Source of the DNA: an uncultured Hyphomicrobium sp.
Lineage (GTDB): Bacteria; Pseudomonadota; Alphaproteobacteria; Rhizobiales; Hyphomicrobiaceae
Assembly: GCF_902826555.1 (NCBI RefSeq)
Contig: NZ_CADEFI010000004.1
Span: 87,838 to 151,837, forward strand
Direction: 5' to 3'
DNA length: 64,000 bases
A program made the position numbers and the translations under genes. The notes beneath the pieces were generated by a model, which had not been told where the DNA came from, searched no databases, and saw only the letters and a list, made by a program, of their open reading frames with translations. The first letter of the stretch is position 1. Each line of letters begins with the position of its first letter. Positions 1-9,017 of this stretch are shown here, piece by piece.

Positions 1-22
1 GCTCGAGCTGCTCGAGCAGCGC

Positions 23-1351
23 GTGGCCCATGCAGCATCCGCGCTCCCTTTGACCCGGATCGGCGGCACCGTGACCCACGTTACGCCCGCCTACGTTCAG
101 GTCTCCGGTCTCTCCCGCCACTTGAAGCTTGGCGACTCCATTGCCTTCGGCCTCACCGCACAACCGCCGCTCGGCGAGGTCGTGCGGATAGACGAAAATG
201 GCGCCACCATCAAGCCTTTCGATGCCAACCTCAAGATCGGCCCGGGAGAGATCGCCTGGCTGCAGGGCGGGCAATCCCTGCGCCCCGACACGTCGTGGAA
301 GGGTCGCGTTTTGAACGCGCTCGGAGCGGCGATCGACAGCCAGGGTCCACTGCGCGAAGGCGCGCGCACCTACGACTTCGATGCCGAGCCTCCGGCCGCC
401 ATGAACCGCCAGCGCGTCCGCACGCCCTTGAAATCCGGGGTGCGCGTCATGGACCTTTTCACACCCCTCTGCGCCGGACAGCGCATCGGCATTTTCGCCG
501 GCTCCGGCGTCGGAAAATCGACGCTCCTGTCCATGCTCGCCCGCTCCCACGGCTTCGATACCGTGGTACTCGCCCTCGTCGGCGAACGCGGCCGCGAGGT
601 GCGTGAGTTTCTCGAGGATGCGCTCGCACAGAACAAGAGCCGCGCCGTGACGGTCGTCTCGACCGGCGACGAAAGCCCCATGATGCGCCGCCTCGCTCCC
701 AAGACCGCGCTCGCCATCGCCGAATTTTTCCGCGACCAGGGCGACAGCGTGCTGCTCATCGTCGACTCCGTGACCCGCTTCGCCCACGCCACGCGTGAGG
801 TCGCCCTCGCCGCGGGAGAAGCCCCCGTCGCACGCGGCTATACGCCCTCCGTCTTCAGCGAGCTCCCGAAGCTGCTTGAGCGCGCTGGTCCCGGCGCCGA
901 GGGCGCGGGCTCGATCACGGGTGTCTTTTCAGTTCTCGTCGACGGCGACGACCACAACGACCCCATCGCCGATAGCATCCGCGGCACGCTCGACGGCCAC
1001 ATCGTCTTGGACCGAAAGATTGCTGATCAGGGTCGCTATCCCGCCGTCAATGTCCTGCAATCGGTTTCACGCCTCGCGAACTCTGTCTGGTCGGCGGAGC
1101 AGCGAAAGCTCGTCATGATGCTGCGCGCCATGATCTCCCATTTCGAGGACACGCGCGACCTCCGCCTCATGGGCGGCTACCAGAAAGGCGCGGACGCCGA
1201 GCTCGACAAGGCGATCGACATCGTGCCGAAGCTGTACGAGGTTATGAAGCAAACGCTGACCGACCCCCAGAGCGCCGATCCCTTCCAGGAAATTGCCCGC
1301 GCTCTGACCGAGACCAAGGACGACGGCCAGAAGGCGCCGCAACAGCGCTAG
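23..1351 (+). CDS. fliI: Flagellum-specific ATPase FliI (5' end probably outside window)
   Basis: This is the cytoplasmic ATPase of the flagellar type III export apparatus; it powers or primes delivery of rod, hook and filament subunits. The Walker A motif GSGVGKST is at about residues 160-167 and a Walker B stretch LLIVDS at 244-249, in the F1-beta-like arrangement of the family. The length of 442 aa is normal. The first usable codon in the window is GTG at 23, but the frame stays open to base 1 with an amphipathic LELLEQR-type stretch, so the true start is likely a few codons upstream of the window. It is on the opposite strand to the other flagellar genes here and converges on them. Confidence 0.95.
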   Translation: MAHAASALPLTRIGGTVTHVTPAYVQVSGLSRHLKLGDSIAFGLTAQPPLGEVVRIDENGATIKPFDANLKIGPGEIAWLQGGQSLRPDTSWKGRVLNALGAAIDSQGPLREGARTYDFDAEPPAAMNRQRVRTPLKSGVRVMDLFTPLCAGQRIGIFAGSGVGKSTLLSMLARSHGFDTVVLALVGERGREVREFLEDALAQNKSRAVTVVSTGDESPMMRRLAPKTALAIAEFFRDQGDSVLLIVDSVTRFAHATREVALAAGEAPVARGYTPSVFSELPKLLERAGPGAEGAGSITGVFSVLVDGDDHNDPIADSIRGTLDGHIVLDRKIADQGRYPAVNVLQSVSRLANSVWSAEQRKLVMMLRAMISHFEDTRDLRLMGGYQKGADAELDKAIDIVPKLYEVMKQTLTDPQSADPFQEIARALTETKDDGQKAPQQR

Positions 1352-1413
1352 AGTTTCCACGGCCGCGCGGCTATATTCCACGGCTTCGATTTCGATGACG
1401 ACTGGTGGCCCGC

Positions 1414-1728
1414 ATGCGCGGACGAATGACCGTCCTGATGATCCTCGCAACCTCGGTCCAAGCCGGCGCCGAACCTGCATACTGCCCGGCCGACGAGACG
1501 GTTGAGGTGAGCGGCTACATCAACGAGATCGCGCTTACGGACCCCGCCGTCCCCGAGATCATTTTGGAGCAAGCATCGAGCAAATGCACGGTGGACGCCA
1601 TTCGTATCGAAGGCGCGGTACCGGGAAATTGTGCCGAAGGTGGCAAAGTTGCAGCGCAAGGCATGATTCAGCAGTCCGGAGACGGCACGTGGACCTGGCT
1701 AAACGCCGATGGCGTCAAATGCGAGTAG
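1414..1728 (+). CDS. Small secreted hypothetical protein
   Basis: I do not recognise this family. The 104-aa product starts with a short basic segment and a hydrophobic stretch ending near AGAEP, which reads as a Sec signal peptide. The mature part is acidic and has four cysteines (in CPADE, KCTV, NCAEG and at the C-terminal KCE), suggesting two periplasmic disulfides. I chose ATG 1414; GTG 1405 and ATG 1426 are in frame, and no clear ribosome site decides between them. It lies between fliI and the convergent flagellar operon, with no evident functional tie to either. Confidence 0.5.
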   Translation: MRGRMTVLMILATSVQAGAEPAYCPADETVEVSGYINEIALTDPAVPEIILEQASSKCTVDAIRIEGAVPGNCAEGGKVAAQGMIQQSGDGTWTWLNADGVKCE

Positions 1729-1760
1729 AGATGTCGCGAGAGGCGACGTCCGCGTAGGCT

Positions 1761-2219
1761 TCAGCTCTTCCCGCCGCGCATATCCTTTTTTGGAATGTAG
1801 GAGAGCTGGTCGATGAGAACCTCCTTCACGACCTGCACGCCGAGGCGTTTGTTGACGTTCTCGCCAAGCTTTTTGGCCAACACCGGCAGATCCTGCTTTT
1901 TCATGTTCTGGAAGTTGACTTGCTCGCCCGCATAGATGGTCTTGAACGCCTCGTCGAGGACGTACACTTCGGGGTTCACCTGCATCTTCTTCATCGCTTC
2001 TGCATCGACGGTGAACACGAACTGCGCCACCATGTAGCCCTGAATGGTGCCTGCGCCGATGATCGGCACGTTGATGGCTTTCGTCCGATACTCCTCGAGT
2101 TTCGTTTCGCCGCCCCCCTCCGCGCCGACATCGCTGTGCTTATTCCATTGCAGCATCCCGAACGCCGCGCCGAGCGAGACGATCGAAGCCCATATTCCGA
2201 CCATGAGAAACTTGATCAT
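1761..2219 (-). CDS. Flagellar-operon single-pass membrane protein, FliL-like in layout
   Basis: The 152-aa protein has one N-terminal membrane segment (about residues 4-22), a charged linker and a periplasmic domain of about 110 residues. The layout resembles FliL and its relatives, but I cannot name the family firmly. It is the last gene of the minus-strand flagellar operon; its ATG overlaps the stop of the preceding FlgN-like gene as ATGA (2216-2219), so the two are probably translationally coupled. A role at the basal body or stator is inferred from context only. A lineage-specific flagellar protein without FliL homology is the main alternative. Confidence 0.6.
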   Translation of the reverse strand: MIKFLMVGIWASIVSLGAAFGMLQWNKHSDVGAEGGGETKLEEYRTKAINVPIIGAGTIQGYMVAQFVFTVDAEAMKKMQVNPEVYVLDEAFKTIYAGEQVNFQNMKKQDLPVLAKKLGENVNKRLGVQVVKEVLIDQLSYIPKKDMRGGKS

Positions 2220-2617
2220 GAGCGCCGAGCAGCCGACGAGATGGCCTGCGTATAGGTCCCGTCAGACTCGGCATTCCGCATCGCATCCGAGATCGTCGTA
2301 GAAATCTCGCGCACGGCTTCGAGGTGGACCTTGAGCACCGCCTGGTTGATCGCCAGCTTGACCTTCAGGTTACCGACCCGAGCTGCCAGCTCCGGATCCG
2401 AGCCCGCGCCTTGCATATGACGCAGCGAGCGGGTGAGCTCCAGCAGCGCCTGGCTCTTGCGATCGTTGAATTCCTTGAGATTGACCGCTGTGCGGGTTCT
2501 GAGCGCCAGCGTCTCCTGGTCGACGATCTCCTCGAGCCTCTGAATCGCCACTTCGAGCATCGGCGCCGCGGCGCTGCGCTGTGCGGCTGAGGGTGGCAGT
2601 GAGGACGGCTGCAACAT
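2216..2617 (-). CDS. FlgN-like flagellar export chaperone candidate
   Basis: The 133-aa product is almost entirely helical, with heptad-like leucine spacing and no signal peptide or membrane segment. Size and composition fit FlgN, the cytoplasmic chaperone of the hook-filament junction proteins FlgK and FlgL, both encoded in this operon. In rhizobial flagellar clusters an flgN-like gene follows the flgJ-like gene in the same way. Family sequence motifs are weak, so the name rests on size, helical content and position. GGAGAG lies seven bases before the ATG at 2617, and the upstream gene ends only three bases away. Confidence 0.55.
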   Translation of the reverse strand: MLQPSSLPPSAAQRSAAAPMLEVAIQRLEEIVDQETLALRTRTAVNLKEFNDRKSQALLELTRSLRHMQGAGSDPELAARVGNLKVKLAINQAVLKVHLEAVREISTTISDAMRNAESDGTYTQAISSAARRS

Positions 2618-2620
2618 GGC

Positions 2621-3019
2621 TTACTCTCCGTTTACAGGTTTGACGTCGAGCATACCCGCGACGTCGTTCGTCGCCGTGGTGTGGCTCATCACATCGAGCG
2701 GGTTGAACCCGCCGGGCCGAACGGGCACCGCGTGGCCAGCTCGTATGGTGTCGGCGATGCCGATGTTTCCGCGTGCGGCAACCTGATCGGCAATCTTTTC
2801 CGCCATCATGGACTTCCAGAAATCACCCGAGATTCCCGCCCCGAACACGCTTTCCTGTGTCTCCGGCATCATTTCTTGAATGAAGCTCTGCAGCACGAAG
2901 GCTTCGAATTTCTGCGCCGCGTCCCCTGTCTTGCGCGCAGGCGCCGCGCGGCTTGCAAGCGCTGAGGCACTTGGCGCCTGCGCATCGGAAACGGGACGGA
3001 CTGTCAGATCTGCGGGCAA
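2621..3019 (-). CDS. flgJ: FlgJ-like rod-binding protein (CheL type)
   Basis: The 132-aa protein carries the rod-binding domain corresponding to the N-terminal half of FlgJ: a helix with FEAFVLQSFIQEMMP, then FGAGISGDFWKSMMAEKIAD (about residues 38-80). It lacks the muramidase domain of enterobacterial FlgJ, as is usual in alphaproteobacteria, where the stand-alone domain was called CheL or FlgJ. It is expected to cap or scaffold rod assembly in the periplasm. The start codon is TTG at 3019, supported by a strong GGAGGG six bases upstream; I see no better ATG in frame. Confidence 0.8.
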   Translation of the reverse strand: MPADLTVRPVSDAQAPSASALASRAAPARKTGDAAQKFEAFVLQSFIQEMMPETQESVFGAGISGDFWKSMMAEKIADQVAARGNIGIADTIRAGHAVPVRPGGFNPLDVMSHTTATNDVAGMLDVKPVNGE

Positions 3020-3060
3020 AATGTGCCCTCCGCAGGATTTCTATGCATGCGATTAATGAC

Positions 3061-3468
3061 TCAGCGGTCTTGCTTGGAGCTTGCGCCCTGCTGCGCGAAT
3101 CCCGCTTCGAGCAGGTACTCGAGCTCCCGCCGCTCGTCGTCGCGGCGCACCTCCACCGCAAGCTCCTCCGCCAAGCGCTCCGAGTTGCGCATGCGCCCCC
3201 CGTGCTCGACTAAAATCCGCGCCTGCGCCTCGATCAACGGCCCGAGCCGGGCCTCTTCCAGCCGCAACGCCTTTAAACGCCGGACCGTCACATCCATAAA
3301 CAAGCCGGCGAGCGCACCTTCCGCGGAAAGCGCCTCCGCAATCTCCCGCTGCTCGGTCTGGCAGACGGTAAGATCCTGCTTGAGGCGCGCGAACTTGAGC
3401 TCCTCGAGGCTATGCAGGTGCCGCTGGACCTCGAGAATGCGTTTGAGGCTACGGGCGCGGTCGCGCAT
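3061..3468 (-). CDS. FliJ-like coiled-coil flagellar protein
   Basis: The 135-aa product is highly charged, rich in Glu, Arg and Leu, and predicted almost wholly coiled coil. It starts six bases after fliR and precedes the FlgJ-like gene. FliJ, the coiled-coil stalk associated with the FliI ATPase, has this size and character, and no other fliJ candidate appears in the window. Sequence alone does not prove FliJ; the alternative is an uncharacterised helical protein of the rhizobial flagellar operon. Confidence 0.5.
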   Translation of the reverse strand: MRDRARSLKRILEVQRHLHSLEELKFARLKQDLTVCQTEQREIAEALSAEGALAGLFMDVTVRRLKALRLEEARLGPLIEAQARILVEHGGRMRNSERLAEELAVEVRRDDERRELEYLLEAGFAQQGASSKQDR

Positions 3469-3474
3469 GCAGGA

Positions 3475-4230
3475 TCACCCGTTGGCTAGAAACATCTGAA
3501 ACCCGGTCATGAACAGCGTCAGTGCCTCGCCGAACGTGAAGTAGAGGAGGAACAGCCCTCCCGCCATGACGAACGGCGCCGAGATGAAATAGACGGGGAT
3601 CACCGGCGTCATCTTGTTCATGATCCCGAACAGGAAGTTCACGATCATCGAATAGGCGATGAACGGAGCCATGAGCTGCGCGATCAGAATGAACGAATTC
3701 GACGCCGCGTCTGTCACTTTTGCGAGGGCGAACTGCGGATTGAAAAGATCCGTAACCGAGAGAACGGCATACGACGCCAAAAGCGCGCGCATGACCTCGA
3801 TGTGGAGACCGGTGGAAAAAATCAGCACCGTCGCGGTGAGCGTCAGCAGGGTCGCAATCGCGGGCGCGGGCTCGTTTTCCTCGATCGGTGCGTCCGCCAT
3901 GCCGCTGAAGCCGGTAAACATGGTCGCCGCCGTACCCATGAACTGCAGCGCCAGAAAGAAGAGTCGCGCCATGACGCCGATCATCGCCCCGATCAGCGTT
4001 TCCGACGCGATGAGCTGAGCGACTGTCGGAGGTGTGGCCTTGGCAAGATCACCCTCGACCTGCGGGATCACTAGCGGCGCCAGTGCGAGCGTAATCGAAA
4101 CCGCGAGAAACAAGCGCACCTGCATCGGAATACGCTGACTGCCGAAGCCCGGCATCAGCATCAGACATCCGCCGATGCGGCAAAACACGAGGAAGGTCAG
4201 AAGGACCATTCCTGGCGTTATGACGGTCAT
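3475..4230 (-). CDS. fliR: Flagellar export gate protein FliR
   Basis: This integral membrane protein forms the export gate with FliP and FliQ. The 251-aa sequence contains about six hydrophobic segments and a FliR-like N-terminal region with a Cys-Arg-Ile-Gly-Gly patch and [11 protein letters not shown] (about residues 33-43). The length matches the family. Its ATG overlaps the flhA stop as ATGA (4227-4230), so it is translationally coupled to flhA. Confidence 0.93.
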   Translation of the reverse strand: MTVITPGMVLLTFLVFCRIGGCLMLMPGFGSQRIPMQVRLFLAVSITLALAPLVIPQVEGDLAKATPPTVAQLIASETLIGAMIGVMARLFFLALQFMGTAATMFTGFSGMADAPIEENEPAPAIATLLTLTATVLIFSTGLHIEVMRALLASYAVLSVTDLFNPQFALAKVTDAASNSFILIAQLMAPFIAYSMIVNFLFGIMNKMTPVIPVYFISAPFVMAGGLFLLYFTFGEALTLFMTGFQMFLANG

Positions 4231-6314
4231 GAGATGTTTCCTAGCGCCTTCACCTGCACGCCTCGCGCGATCTCGAGGTGCGACAGCACCGGCAGCGTCG
4301 GGAACAGCCGCTCGGTCACCATACGCACGTAAGGCCGCGCATCCGGGGCCGAAACGAGCACGAACTGATGCCCTTGATCCAAAAGACCGCGGATGACCTT
4401 CGAAGCATCGGCGCCGAACTGCTCGATAAGCCGCGGGTCGATATCGAACTCAACCACCTCGCCTTTTGCGTCTCGCTTGAGGCTTTGATGGAACGCCAGA
4501 TCCCAGCGGTTTCCGAGCCGGAGCACCTTGAGCACGCCGGCGTCCGAAAGATCGCCGCAGATCTGCTGCGCCATGCGCATGCGCACATGCTCGGCAAGCT
4601 GCTCCGCGCGGCGCACATGAGGCGCGATCTCGGCAATGCTTTCCAGGATGAGATGCAGGTTGCGGATCGAGATGCGCTCGGCGAGCAGCAGCTTGAGCAC
4701 GGCCTGCAGGCCCGAATAGGAAAGCTGCGACGGGATGATCTCGTCCACCAGCCGCTTGTACTCGGGTTCCAGCCTGTCGATCAGCGAGCGCATGTCCTTA
4801 TACGACAGGAGTTGCGCCAGATTTCCGCGGATCACCTCGCGCAGATGCGTCAGCATCACCGACATCGGATCGACGGGATTGAAGCCCTCGCGCTTCACCG
4901 CGTTGGCAAACATCTCCGAGACCCACAGCGCCTTCATGCCGAACGCCGGCTCGCGCGCCTCGTCGCCGGGGACATCGGGCACCGGTCCATCGCCCGTGAT
5001 GACGAGCACGTCGCCGATCCGCAGTTCCTCCGATGCCACCACCGTCCCGTGGATCTTGATCTGGTAGGTCTTGCTCTGGATCCCGAGGTCGTCCGAAATG
5101 CGGATGTCCGGGACCACGAAGCCGTATTGCTTGGCGAACGCCCGACGCATGCGCCCGACGCGATGGGCAAGCTCGCCTTGCGAAGCAAGCAGGCCGGTCG
5201 AGAGTTGCTTGCCGAGCGCGATCTCGACTTCGGCGGTCTTGAGCTGCTCCTTGACCGAGTCCCGCGTCTCCTCCTGGGTCAGCCGATCGGCTTCCGCCTT
5301 GAGGGCTTCCTCGGCGGCCTTGGCCTCCGCGAGCTTCTTCGGGATCGAGATGGCGATGAACATCAATCCGCCCGACAGGATCGCGAACGGCAGGAACGGC
5401 AATCCCGGTGCCACGGCCAGCGCAAGCAGCACCGCGCTTGCGACGCCGAGAGCGCGCGGATAGTTGCCGAGCTGAGAAAACACCGTCATTTCCGCCGAGC
5501 CGCGCGTACCGCCCTTGGAGACGAGCAGGCCCGCGGCCAGCGAGATGATCAACGCCGGGATCTGCGTGACCAGACCGTCACCAACCGACAGCCGCACGAA
5601 CACGTCAGCCGCGTGTGCAAGGTCCATCTCGTGGCGCGTCACGCCGATGATGATGCCGCCGAAAATGTTGACGGCCGTGATGATTAGGCCCGCGATAGCA
5701 TCGCCGCGCACGAATTTCGACGCGCCGTCCATCGAGCCGAAGAAGGCGCTTTCCTCCTCGAGCTCGCGCCGGCGCCGCATGGCCTCCTTCTCGTCGATGT
5801 TACCCGCGTTGAGATCGGCATCGATGGCCATCTGCTTGCCGGGAATCGCGTCGAGGGTGAAGCGCGCGCCGACTTCCGCGATACGCGTCGCGCCCTTGGT
5901 GATGACGAGAAAGTTCACCGTGATCAGGATCACGAACACGACGACGCCGATGACGAAGTCGCCGCCCATGACGAAATTGGCGAAGCCCGCAATCACGTGC
6001 CCGGCCGCCGTATGCCCTTCCGCGCCGTTCGAAAGGATGAGGCGCGTCGTCGCCACGTTGAGCGACAATCTCAGCATGGTGGCGATGAGGAGCACGGTCG
6101 GGAAGGCAGAGAACTCGAGCGGCCGGTGGATCCACAGCGACACCATGAGGATCAGCACGGCGAACGCGATCGAAAACGCGAGGCCGATGTCGATCATGAT
6201 CGCCGGCAGCGGCAGGAACAGCACCGTCAGGATGATGACGATGCCGATCGCGAAGCCGATATCGCGCGTGTAGCTTGTTCCTACCCCACCCTGAACCGCA
6301 ACGCTCGTAGCCAT
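4227..6314 (-). CDS. flhA: Flagellar export protein FlhA
   Basis: FlhA is the large membrane component of the flagellar export gate; its cytoplasmic C-terminal domain forms the nonameric ring that receives chaperone-substrate complexes. The 695-aa product has roughly eight membrane segments in the first 330 residues and a long soluble C-terminal half. The conserved cytoplasmic loop with [20 protein letters not shown] is present, followed by the [15 protein letters not shown] segment typical of FlhA. GGAGAGGA precedes the ATG at 6314. A 141-base gap to fliQ is the longest break inside the operon. Confidence 0.96.
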   Translation of the reverse strand: MATSVAVQGGVGTSYTRDIGFAIGIVIILTVLFLPLPAIMIDIGLAFSIAFAVLILMVSLWIHRPLEFSAFPTVLLIATMLRLSLNVATTRLILSNGAEGHTAAGHVIAGFANFVMGGDFVIGVVVFVILITVNFLVITKGATRIAEVGARFTLDAIPGKQMAIDADLNAGNIDEKEAMRRRRELEEESAFFGSMDGASKFVRGDAIAGLIITAVNIFGGIIIGVTRHEMDLAHAADVFVRLSVGDGLVTQIPALIISLAAGLLVSKGGTRGSAEMTVFSQLGNYPRALGVASAVLLALAVAPGLPFLPFAILSGGLMFIAISIPKKLAEAKAAEEALKAEADRLTQEETRDSVKEQLKTAEVEIALGKQLSTGLLASQGELAHRVGRMRRAFAKQYGFVVPDIRISDDLGIQSKTYQIKIHGTVVASEELRIGDVLVITGDGPVPDVPGDEAREPAFGMKALWVSEMFANAVKREGFNPVDPMSVMLTHLREVIRGNLAQLLSYKDMRSLIDRLEPEYKRLVDEIIPSQLSYSGLQAVLKLLLAERISIRNLHLILESIAEIAPHVRRAEQLAEHVRMRMAQQICGDLSDAGVLKVLRLGNRWDLAFHQSLKRDAKGEVVEFDIDPRLIEQFGADASKVIRGLLDQGHQFVLVSAPDARPYVRMVTERLFPTLPVLSHLEIARGVQVKALGNIS

Positions 6315-6455
6315 CGATCCTCTCCAGGGCGCAACAGCCCTTGAGGAGTTTCAACGATCAAGCTTGCGCGAGGATCACCGCAGCCGCGCGGAAGCTCGAA
6401 AAAATCGAGCGCGGCATCATTTGAAAAAGCCAACCCGCCCAATCCTTAGGGGCGC

Positions 6456-6722
6456 TCAGAACCCGTTTGGAATGCGCGCATAGGTCTGCTCGGCGAAGGC
6501 AAAGATCACCGCCCCGACGAACGGAGCCGTCAGCGCCGTCACGAGCAGGATGGCGAGAATCTTCGGCACGAAGGTCAGCGTGATCTCCTGCACCTGCGTC
6601 AACGCCTGCAAAAGCGCGATCAGGATGCCGACCAGCATGGCGGTGATAACGCCCGGCGAGGATGCGACCACCACTGTCCAGATGGCCGCCTGCCCGATAT
6701 CGAGAGCGTCGGCTGGATTCAT
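6456..6722 (-). CDS. fliQ: Flagellar export gate protein FliQ
   Basis: The 88-aa protein has two hydrophobic helices separated by a short loop, with the TQVQEITLTFVPKI segment typical of FliQ. FliQ is a small membrane subunit of the FliPQR gate. Its start overlaps the flgD stop as ATGA (6719-6722). fliP is not in this window and must lie elsewhere. Confidence 0.93.
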   Translation of the reverse strand: MNPADALDIGQAAIWTVVVASSPGVITAMLVGILIALLQALTQVQEITLTFVPKILAILLVTALTAPFVGAVIFAFAEQTYARIPNGF

Positions 6723-7156
6723 GACGTGGTCCCTGTGGTCTCGGGCGGCGTCGCGGAGAGTTTGACGCCCGCGTCGAGCAGAAGCTCCGTGCCGTCGTTG
6801 AGCGCGACCACTGTGCCGTTTGAATAGATATGCACCTCCTTGACCTGGCCGGTGATCTTGCCGTCCATGGAAGTGACATACTTGCCGATCAACCCGTCCA
6901 CCTGGCCGAGCGCTTGAGAGACCAGCAAGGAATCGAGCTTGCTATTGGTCTTGATGGCCTGCTCAACGTTGGAGAACGAGGCGAGCTGCGCCACGAACTG
7001 CGTCGCATCCATTGGCTTGGTCGGATCCTGGTACTGCATCTGTGCCGTCAAAAGTTTCAGGAACGAGTCGTAGTTCATCCCTGTGCTCTGTGACGTCGAG
7101 GACTGGCCCGTGTTCTGCGTGCCGGTGGCGCTCGTAACCGAAGGAACTGTCGTCAT
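6719..7156 (-). CDS. flgD: Flagellar hook-capping protein FlgD
   Basis: FlgD caps the growing hook so that FlgE can polymerise. The 145-aa protein has the FlgD N-terminal signature YDSFLKLLTAQMQYQDPTKP followed by an FVAQLASFSNVEQ segment (about residues 29-77). It is shorter than enterobacterial FlgD (about 230 aa) because it lacks the tudor/FnIII-like C-terminal part, as in other Hyphomicrobiales. Its ATG overlaps the flbT stop as ATGA. Confidence 0.93.
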   Translation of the reverse strand: MTTVPSVTSATGTQNTGQSSTSQSTGMNYDSFLKLLTAQMQYQDPTKPMDATQFVAQLASFSNVEQAIKTNSKLDSLLVSQALGQVDGLIGKYVTSMDGKITGQVKEVHIYSNGTVVALNDGTELLLDAGVKLSATPPETTGTTS

Positions 7157-7584
7157 GCGCCGCCTCCAACAACCTTGAGTTCCGTCTCCGACGACCCGCC
7201 GAGGATCGAATCTTCTATCGGAATGAGGATTCTGAGCGTTTTCAGCGCCGCAAAAGGCGAACCTGCCTCAACCTGATTGTGAACCATTGTCAGCCCTTCG
7301 AGCACAGCGATGTTGGAGAAGGCCTTTGACAGCCCCCGCATGGAGTCCTCGAAGACCTTGCGCGCAACCGCCATAGCGGACGGTTCGATGATCATGGTCT
7401 GCAGGACATAATAAAGCTGGCGCAGCGGCGTCACCGTCTGCTGCGCATGCATGATTTCGTGCTCGATCAGGTATGGCACGTCGTTCAGGATCTCGAACGA
7501 CATGCGGCCGTCCGCCTTCAGCACCGCGCCGTTGATGAAAATGCGCTCGCCCGGGCGAAGCGAGACACGCGTTGTCATGCTCAT
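7153..7584 (-). CDS. flbT: Flagellin synthesis regulator FlbT
   Basis: FlbT binds flagellin mRNA leaders and represses flagellin synthesis until the hook is complete (known from Caulobacter and Brucella). The 143-aa protein contains the family's LRPGERIFINGAVL start and a conserved EHEIMHAQQTVTPLRQLYYV segment. The frame is open further upstream, but ATG 7584 is preferred because it overlaps the flaF stop as ATGA (7581-7584); ATG 7578 is a second possibility. It pairs with flaF, its usual functional antagonist. Confidence 0.93.
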   Translation of the reverse strand: MSMTTRVSLRPGERIFINGAVLKADGRMSFEILNDVPYLIEHEIMHAQQTVTPLRQLYYVLQTMIIEPSAMAVARKVFEDSMRGLSKAFSNIAVLEGLTMVHNQVEAGSPFAALKTLRILIPIEDSILGGSSETELKVVGGGA

Positions 7585-7928
7585 CTCAGTCCCTCTGATA
7601 TCGTTCGCGACACATCGATCAACGCGTTGAAATTCTTGGAACGCCCCTGCCGGATTTCCTCGGTCTCGCGCATGACCCATAAGCCGACCGACACCAGATC
7701 CGCCCTGAGCTTCTGCGGCAAACCGTTGTCCGCCTTGGCGAGATCCTCGATGAAGATGCCCCAAAGCCTGCGCACGAAGTAGATCGCCTCGATGGCCTCG
7801 CGGGAGCCTGCGCCGCTCTTTTCCGCCTGCTGCAAGAGGTCGATCGAACGTTCGAGCGCGGTGCGCTCGTTCTCTCTCGCCGTCTTGGGCGATTCGTCGA
7901 GAACCTCGTTGTAGTAGAACTTGTACAT
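7581..7928 (-). CDS. flaF: Flagellin biosynthesis regulator FlaF
   Basis: FlaF is an activator of flagellin translation and secretion, working against FlbT in alphaproteobacteria. The 115-aa helical protein has the conserved RENERTALERSIDLLQQA segment and a WGIFIEDLA stretch. It sits between flgL and flbT in the standard rhizobial order and is coupled to flbT by a 4-bp overlap. Confidence 0.92.
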   Translation of the reverse strand: MYKFYYNEVLDESPKTARENERTALERSIDLLQQAEKSGAGSREAIEAIYFVRRLWGIFIEDLAKADNGLPQKLRADLVSVGLWVMRETEEIRQGRSKNFNALIDVSRTISEGLR

Positions 7929-7962
7929 TCGTCTTCCCAGGTTTGGGCGCGCAAAGCGCTCG

Positions 7963-9006
7963 CTAGATGTGGTTGAGCAGGGTCAAATTCTGAAGGCGCG
8001 CGGTCAGCGCGTACGCGGTTTCGATCTGCACAAGAAGACCGTTCACCTTGGCGGTCGCCTCGTACGGATCGACATTCTCGAGTTGTCCAATGTGCTCCTT
8101 GAGCAGGTTCATCTGCAGGTCCATGCGGTTGTTCGCATCGGAGATGCGCTCTTCCGCCGTACCGAGCCCTGCGCGTAGCTGCGTCAGGTCCGCTGAGGCC
8201 TGCCCGACGATCTCAATCGCCTTGTTGACCACCGCCTGATAGGCCTCCGAATTCAGATTCTGGACGCCCAGGTCGGCAATCATCGTGTAGGCCTGCGCGA
8301 GCGCGCGGAACGGCCCTTCATTGGCGTTCGTCGAGGTCTCGATCCGCTCGTTGGTCGAGATTCGGCTGGTTATGTTCTGGTCGGAGGCGGAGGACCAGTT
8401 GGCCCAATTCGGATCGGCAAACAGGTTGGCGAAGTCACCGTTGAGGAACGCATCCATCTGCGCCCCGGTCATGTCCCCGATGCTGGGGATCGATTGCGCC
8501 GTCATATAATTGGAAAGCGCGGTGGACGTCGCCGTCTGAGCCGCCGACGGCGGCGTGGTGAAGTACGAGGAGATCGGCTTTACGTCGGTGTTCACACCCG
8601 AAAAGATGTGCGTTCCGTTGACGGTGGTATTGAGGGCAGCTTCGAACGACGTGAGCTTGTTCTTGGCATCGGTGATGGCAGTACCCGCCGCCGTCGGCGA
8701 GGCGCGGGCCGCCATCAGCGTGGTAAGAAATTCCTGCGCAGAGCTTGCCATTCCGTCGAGCGTCGTCTGCGTCAGATCGAGACGCGACGAGGCGACGATA
8801 TTGCTGTCCTTGAAGGTCTGCGCCCGATCGTAGTCCTGCCTGAGCGACACGGTTCTCTGCGTGAGATAGCCGAGCGTAAGTCCCACGTCCGCATAGCGGC
8901 CAGTCGACGATTCCTTCTGCGCCTCTACCAGTTTCGCCTGCAGGTTCGTACGCGTTTCGCGCGTCGCGTTGACGATGGCCAGAGTCGAGATGGACGATGT
9001 TTTCAT
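7963..9006 (-). CDS. flgL: Flagellar hook-associated protein 3 FlgL
   Basis: FlgL is the second hook-filament junction protein. The 347-aa product has flagellin-like helical ends: an N-terminal coiled-coil region and a C-terminal segment ending YALTARLQNLTLLNHI, which resembles flagellin D0. GGTGAGA precedes the ATG at 9006. It is secreted through the flagellar export channel and therefore has no Sec signal. Confidence 0.9.
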   Translation of the reverse strand: MKTSSISTLAIVNATRETRTNLQAKLVEAQKESSTGRYADVGLTLGYLTQRTVSLRQDYDRAQTFKDSNIVASSRLDLTQTTLDGMASSAQEFLTTLMAARASPTAAGTAITDAKNKLTSFEAALNTTVNGTHIFSGVNTDVKPISSYFTTPPSAAQTATSTALSNYMTAQSIPSIGDMTGAQMDAFLNGDFANLFADPNWANWSSASDQNITSRISTNERIETSTNANEGPFRALAQAYTMIADLGVQNLNSEAYQAVVNKAIEIVGQASADLTQLRAGLGTAEERISDANNRMDLQMNLLKEHIGQLENVDPYEATAKVNGLLVQIETAYALTARLQNLTLLNHI

Positions 9007-9017
9007 GAGCGTCTCAC

